Shown: positions 30,898-33,825 of the stretch, piece by piece
How positions within the stretch are numbered: the first letter of the stretch is position 1
Layout of the letters: every line of letters starts with the position of its first letter
Source: Clostridia bacterium
GTDB lineage: Bacteria; Bacillota; Clostridia; Christensenellales; Aristaeellaceae
Length of the DNA: 33,825 bases
Reading direction: 5' to 3'
Assembly: GCA_017550745.1 (NCBI GenBank)
Contig: JAFZOG010000073.1
Location: forward strand, 1-33,825
Notes under the pieces: generated by a model
The model's database searches: none
Told to the model about the DNA's origin: nothing
Seen by the model: the letters and a program-made list of their open reading frames with translations, nothing else
Program-made: the position numbers and the translations under genes

Positions 30898-31830
30898 ATG
30901 GTTCAGCATGCTGCCAGGCACGGAAAGGTCCATATGCGCCGCAGCCCCGGCGATATCGTGATCAGCGTGATCACCTATATCGTCTACGCGGTCTTTGCCT
31001 TTGTGTGCGTGTACCCCTTTTACTATATCTTCATCAACTCCATCAGCGCCAACAACCTGAGCGAGCGGGGCAAGGTCATCCTCTACCCCATGGAGATCCA
31101 CTTCAAGAATTACCAGACCGTGGCCAACATCCCCGGCCTGCTGGACGCCGCCAGGATGTCGGTGCTCAGGACCGTGGTGGGCACGGCGCTGACGGTGCTG
31201 GTGGCGGCGTTCCTGGGGTATATGTTCACCCGGGAAACCCTGTGGAAGCGCAAATTCTGGTACCGGTTCGTGGCGGTGACGATGTATTTCAACGCTGGCA
31301 TCATCCCCTGGTATCTCACCATGAAGTACATCGGCCTCACCAATAACTTCTGGGGCTATATTTTCCCCACCATCGTGCAGCCCTTCTACATCATCCTGTG
31401 CAAGACCTACTGCGAATCCGTGCCGAAGGAGCTGCAGGACGCGGGGGAAATCGACGGCGCCGGCACGCTGCGCATTTTCTTTTCCATCATGCTGCCGGTC
31501 ATCAAGCCCATCCTGGCCACCATCGCCATTTTCGCCGCCGTGGCCCAGTGGAACTCCTTCCAGGATACGCTGCTATTGATGAAGGATCCCAAACTGTACA
31601 CCTTGCAGTTCGTTCTCTACCAGTACATCAACCAGGCCAGCAGCCTCAAAGCCCTGATCAGCAACACCACCTCCTCCGCGCAGCTGGCCGCCAGCCTGGC
31701 CCACGCCGCCACGGCAACCTCCGTGCGCATGACAGTGACCATCGTGGTGGTGCTGCCGGTGATGCTGGTGTACCCCTTCTTCCAGCGCTTCTTCACCAAA
31801 GGCATCATGATCGGCGCCGTGAAGGGATGA
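30898..31830 (+). CDS. ABC sugar importer permease (YtcP/LplC family)
   Basis: 310 residues, 15 bases after the first permease, with GGGGGG before the ATG. Six predicted membrane segments start at about residue 21. The AGIIPWYLTMKYIGLTNNFW region and the EAA loop SVPKELQDAGEIDGAGTLRIFFSIMLP (about 174-200) are typical of the YtcP/LplC carbohydrate permease branch, as is the C-terminal FQRFFTKGIMIGAVKG. It forms the translocation pore with the preceding permease. Confidence 0.93.
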   Translation: MVQHAARHGKVHMRRSPGDIVISVITYIVYAVFAFVCVYPFYYIFINSISANNLSERGKVILYPMEIHFKNYQTVANIPGLLDAARMSVLRTVVGTALTVLVAAFLGYMFTRETLWKRKFWYRFVAVTMYFNAGIIPWYLTMKYIGLTNNFWGYIFPTIVQPFYIILCKTYCESVPKELQDAGEIDGAGTLRIFFSIMLPVIKPILATIAIFAAVAQWNSFQDTLLLMKDPKLYTLQFVLYQYINQASSLKALISNTTSSAQLAASLAHAATATSVRMTVTIVVVLPVMLVYPFFQRFFTKGIMIGAVKG

Positions 31831-31891
31831 TTCTCCCCCGTTTACTTTGTTCCTATGGGCGCAAGGCCCAAAATATAGAAGGAGGGATACT

Positions 31892-33565
31892 ATGAAACGG
31901 TTATTGTCTGTACTGCTGATCTGTGCCATGATCCTGTCTGTTGGCGTGTTCAGCGCGGCGGCTGAGGACGAGCTCCTCACCATCGACATCTACGATGCCG
32001 CGGCCAACTATCACGGCATTCAGACCGGCTGGTTCGCCAAAGTGGTGAAGGATCGCTTCAACCTGGAGCTGAACATCATCGCGCCCCAGGTGGCGGGCAA
32101 CCAGGTCTACTCCACCCGCGCCGAAGAAGGCAATCTGGGCGACATCGTGGTGGTCGACAAGAAGGACTTCTCCGACCTGGTGAAGGCGAACCTGGTGCGC
32201 GACATCAGCGATAAGCTGCCGGAATGCGAAAACATCATGCAGTTCAAGGCCCAGATCGACGTGTACAACAAGGGCCTGACGGGCGAGGACGGGAAATACT
32301 ACGGCATTCCTTCCGAAATGACCGATACCTCCCCCTCCACCCTGACCGACGACGTGATCTATTCTTCCCCCATGCTGCGCTGGGACCTGTACACCGAAAT
32401 CGGCCGGCCGAAGATCGAAAACCTGGACGGCCTGCTGGACGCCCTGAAGCAGATCCAGGACGCGCATCCCCAGAACGAAGCGGGCGACCCCGCCTACGCG
32501 CTCTCCCTCTGGGCGGACTGGGACGGCAATGACAATATGATCGGCATCGCCAACGTGGTGCAGCTGACCACCTGGTACGGCGAAAAGATCAAGCAGAGCG
32601 CCATCCTCAAGCCCGACAACACCTTCATTGAAATCTACAGCCGCGACGCCGCTTACTACAAGATCACCAAGTTCCTCAACAAGGCGTACCAGATGGGCCT
32701 TGTGGATCCCGAATCCGGCGAGCAGGACTGGAACAGCATCATGAACAAGCTGCAGACCGGCCGGGCTTACCTGATGTGGTACAGCTGGGAAGTCGGCTTC
32801 TGGAACAGCGTGGATCGCCTCAACAACGGCACCGCCTTTATCTTCATCCCCGTGGCCGATCAGCTCTATTACGCGGACGCTGACCGCTACTATGGCTCTG
32901 ACCGCATGTTCGGCATCGGCTCCAAGGTGGAAGGCGAAAAGTACGACCGGATCATGGCGTTCCTCGACTGGTATGCCAGCCCCGAAGGAGTCACCTTCCA
33001 GCACGCCGGCATCGAGGGCCTGAACTATACCGTGGGCGAGGACGGCAAGTTCATCCCCTACAAGGACAACGCCCTCATGGATAACCTGCCCGTGCCCGAA
33101 GAATACGGCGGCGGCGGCTACAACGACGGCAACAACGCCATCAACCAGTGGATCGCTTCCTCCATCTGCGTCAACCCCCTCACCGGCGAGCGCTATGCCC
33201 AGAAGTTCTGGCAGTCCTATAAGGACATGACCATGACCCAGATGAAGAAGGAATGGCAGGAATACTTCCAGGCGGAAGACGCCGTGGACTACATGAACAA
33301 GAACGGCCAGCTGCTGGCCAGCCCCAGCGTGGATTTCACCCCGCCTTCTGACGACAACGACATCTCCGCCATCCGCCTGGATGTGAACAAGCAGCTGTGC
33401 ACCTACACCTGGCAGCTGATCTTCGCGGAAACGGACGATCAGTTTGAAGCCATGTGGGACAAGATGGTGGAACAGATGGACGGCTTCGGCTATAAGGATC
33501 TGTACGCCTATGACGTGTCCGTGTACCAGGCTGAAGTGGACGCCAAGGTGGCTGCCGCGCAGTAA
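31892..33565 (+). CDS. Large extracellular solute-binding protein of the LplA/YtcQ type
   Basis: 557 residues. GGAGGG lies before the ATG at 31892, and the upstream in-frame codons are untranslated leader. The signal peptide has core LLSVLLICAMILSVGVFSAAA and is cleaved near AAA-E. No lipobox cysteine. Around 550 residues is typical of the large binding proteins paired with LplB/YtcP permeases. Typical segments are the FNLELNIIAPQ strand, YYGIPSEMTD, LRWDLYTEIGRP-x-IENLDGLLDALK, and DWYASPEGVTFQHAGIEGLNY. It probably binds an oligosaccharide or uronide. The 61-base gap to the permease and its own strong ribosome site fit the higher expression expected of binding proteins. Confidence 0.92.
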   Translation: MKRLLSVLLICAMILSVGVFSAAAEDELLTIDIYDAAANYHGIQTGWFAKVVKDRFNLELNIIAPQVAGNQVYSTRAEEGNLGDIVVVDKKDFSDLVKANLVRDISDKLPECENIMQFKAQIDVYNKGLTGEDGKYYGIPSEMTDTSPSTLTDDVIYSSPMLRWDLYTEIGRPKIENLDGLLDALKQIQDAHPQNEAGDPAYALSLWADWDGNDNMIGIANVVQLTTWYGEKIKQSAILKPDNTFIEIYSRDAAYYKITKFLNKAYQMGLVDPESGEQDWNSIMNKLQTGRAYLMWYSWEVGFWNSVDRLNNGTAFIFIPVADQLYYADADRYYGSDRMFGIGSKVEGEKYDRIMAFLDWYASPEGVTFQHAGIEGLNYTVGEDGKFIPYKDNALMDNLPVPEEYGGGGYNDGNNAINQWIASSICVNPLTGERYAQKFWQSYKDMTMTQMKKEWQEYFQAEDAVDYMNKNGQLLASPSVDFTPPSDDNDISAIRLDVNKQLCTYTWQLIFAETDDQFEAMWDKMVEQMDGFGYKDLYAYDVSVYQAEVDAKVAAAQ

Positions 33566-33585
33566 AAAAGTATAATACGCAAAAG

Positions 33586-33666
33586 GGGCTGCCGCTGACG
33601 CGGCAGCCCTTCTGGCTGTCAAAATAGGGTTTTTGGCCTCCTTTGGAGGTCGAAAACCCATTTTTG
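33586..33666 (+). terminator. Double terminator of the ABC importer operon
   Basis: The first hairpin is perfect, 10 bp (33586-33595 with 33600-33609), but followed only by TTCT. The second is about 20 bp with a TTT loop, with arms 33621-33641 and 33645-33665, CCTCC/GGAGG at the tip and a run of six T at its base. Confidence 0.85.
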
Positions 33667-33736
33667 CAGGAAATGGATGGATCGAATGAAAAGGGGCTGT
33701 GAAAAAAAAGCACTTCAAACCCCAACGAAAAAAACA

Positions 33737-33770
33737 GAAATCTCTCAAGGGAAAGTACTTGGGAGATTTC
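33737..33770. repeat. Hairpin overlapping a promoter at the window's end
   Basis: GAAATCTCTCAAG (33737-33749) pairs with CTTGGGAGATTTC (33758-33770), 13 bp with one G-T pair. The right arm contains the -35 box of the promoter at 33759-33787, so it could act as an operator in DNA. Confidence 0.5.
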
Positions 33771-33787
33771 CGTTATTTTGGTATAAT
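33759..33787 (+). promoter_or_regulatory. Promoter reading out of the window
   Basis: TTGGGA (33759-33764), 17-base spacer, TATAAT (33782-33787) with TGG before it. GAAAGGA (33811-33817) near the end of the window looks like a ribosome site for a gene starting just beyond 33825. Confidence 0.65.
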
Positions 33788-33825
33788 TAGGTTGATGACA
33801 AACTATACCGAAAGGAATTATAGCA

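Noticed and set aside
31901-33748. 615-codon minus-strand frame across the large binding-protein gene
   Set aside because: It covers the binding protein's whole coding sequence in antisense, with no motif or start signal.

Overview
The window reads as a chromosomal segment of a GC-rich, Gram-positive-type gut or rumen Clostridia (Firmicutes). I infer this from the strong AGGAGG-type ribosome sites, the sigma-A promoters with TGn-extended -10 boxes, the two-subunit GcvPA/GcvPB glycine dehydrogenase, LplB/YtcP-type sugar permeases without a linked ATPase, a DUF1934 protein and an HPr-like protein. A species cannot be named from the sequence. I see no rRNA, tRNA, CRISPR array, phage or transposase gene.

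Layout. (a) 1-3747: hairpin repeats, then a minus-strand gene for a membrane-anchored protein with a very long repetitive coiled coil and a C-terminal parvulin-like domain. (b) 3824-5650: a plus-strand operon of a DUF1934 protein, an unknown protein and a metallo-beta-lactamase-fold hydrolase, closed by a terminator. (c) 5720-7120: an NAGPA-type phosphodiester glycosidase and a coupled small membrane protein. (d) 7164-8659: a lone sugar-type solute-binding protein on the minus strand with a hairpin leader. (e) 8660-9475: a 320-base gene-free stretch, then a very small secreted protein behind a long leader.

(f) 9490-16673: a complete glycine cleavage operon read on the minus strand as gcvT, gcvH, gcvPA, gcvPB, lplA, lpdA. 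A sigma-A promoter and a tandem glycine riboswitch drive it. The riboswitch senses glycine, GcvP/H/T/L degrade it to CO2, NH3, methylene-THF and NADH, and LplA attaches lipoate to GcvH. A MITE-like 198-bp inverted repeat sits between gcvT and gcvH.

(g) 16716-28676: a region rich in cyclic-di-GMP proteins. It has a plus-strand cysteine-cluster GGDEF-EAL protein and a minus-strand run of a 1453-residue multi-PAS EAL/GGDEF protein, a two-TM diguanylate cyclase and a six-TM diguanylate cyclase broken by an in-frame amber codon. Between these lie a secreted M20 dipeptidase, an HPr-like protein with His15 but no Ser46, and a lipoprotein whose N-terminal domain looks like a stefin/cystatin. (h) 28735-33666: a secreted protein of unknown function, a second copy of the window's GC-rich palindrome, and a two-permease plus binding-protein ABC importer operon. 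(i) The last 100 bases hold a promoter that fires out of the window.

The most interesting items are the cystatin-like lipoprotein, the architecture and truncation seen in the c-di-GMP cluster, the 28-residue repeat coiled-coil parvulin, the HPr variant and the MITE inside the glycine cleavage operon.
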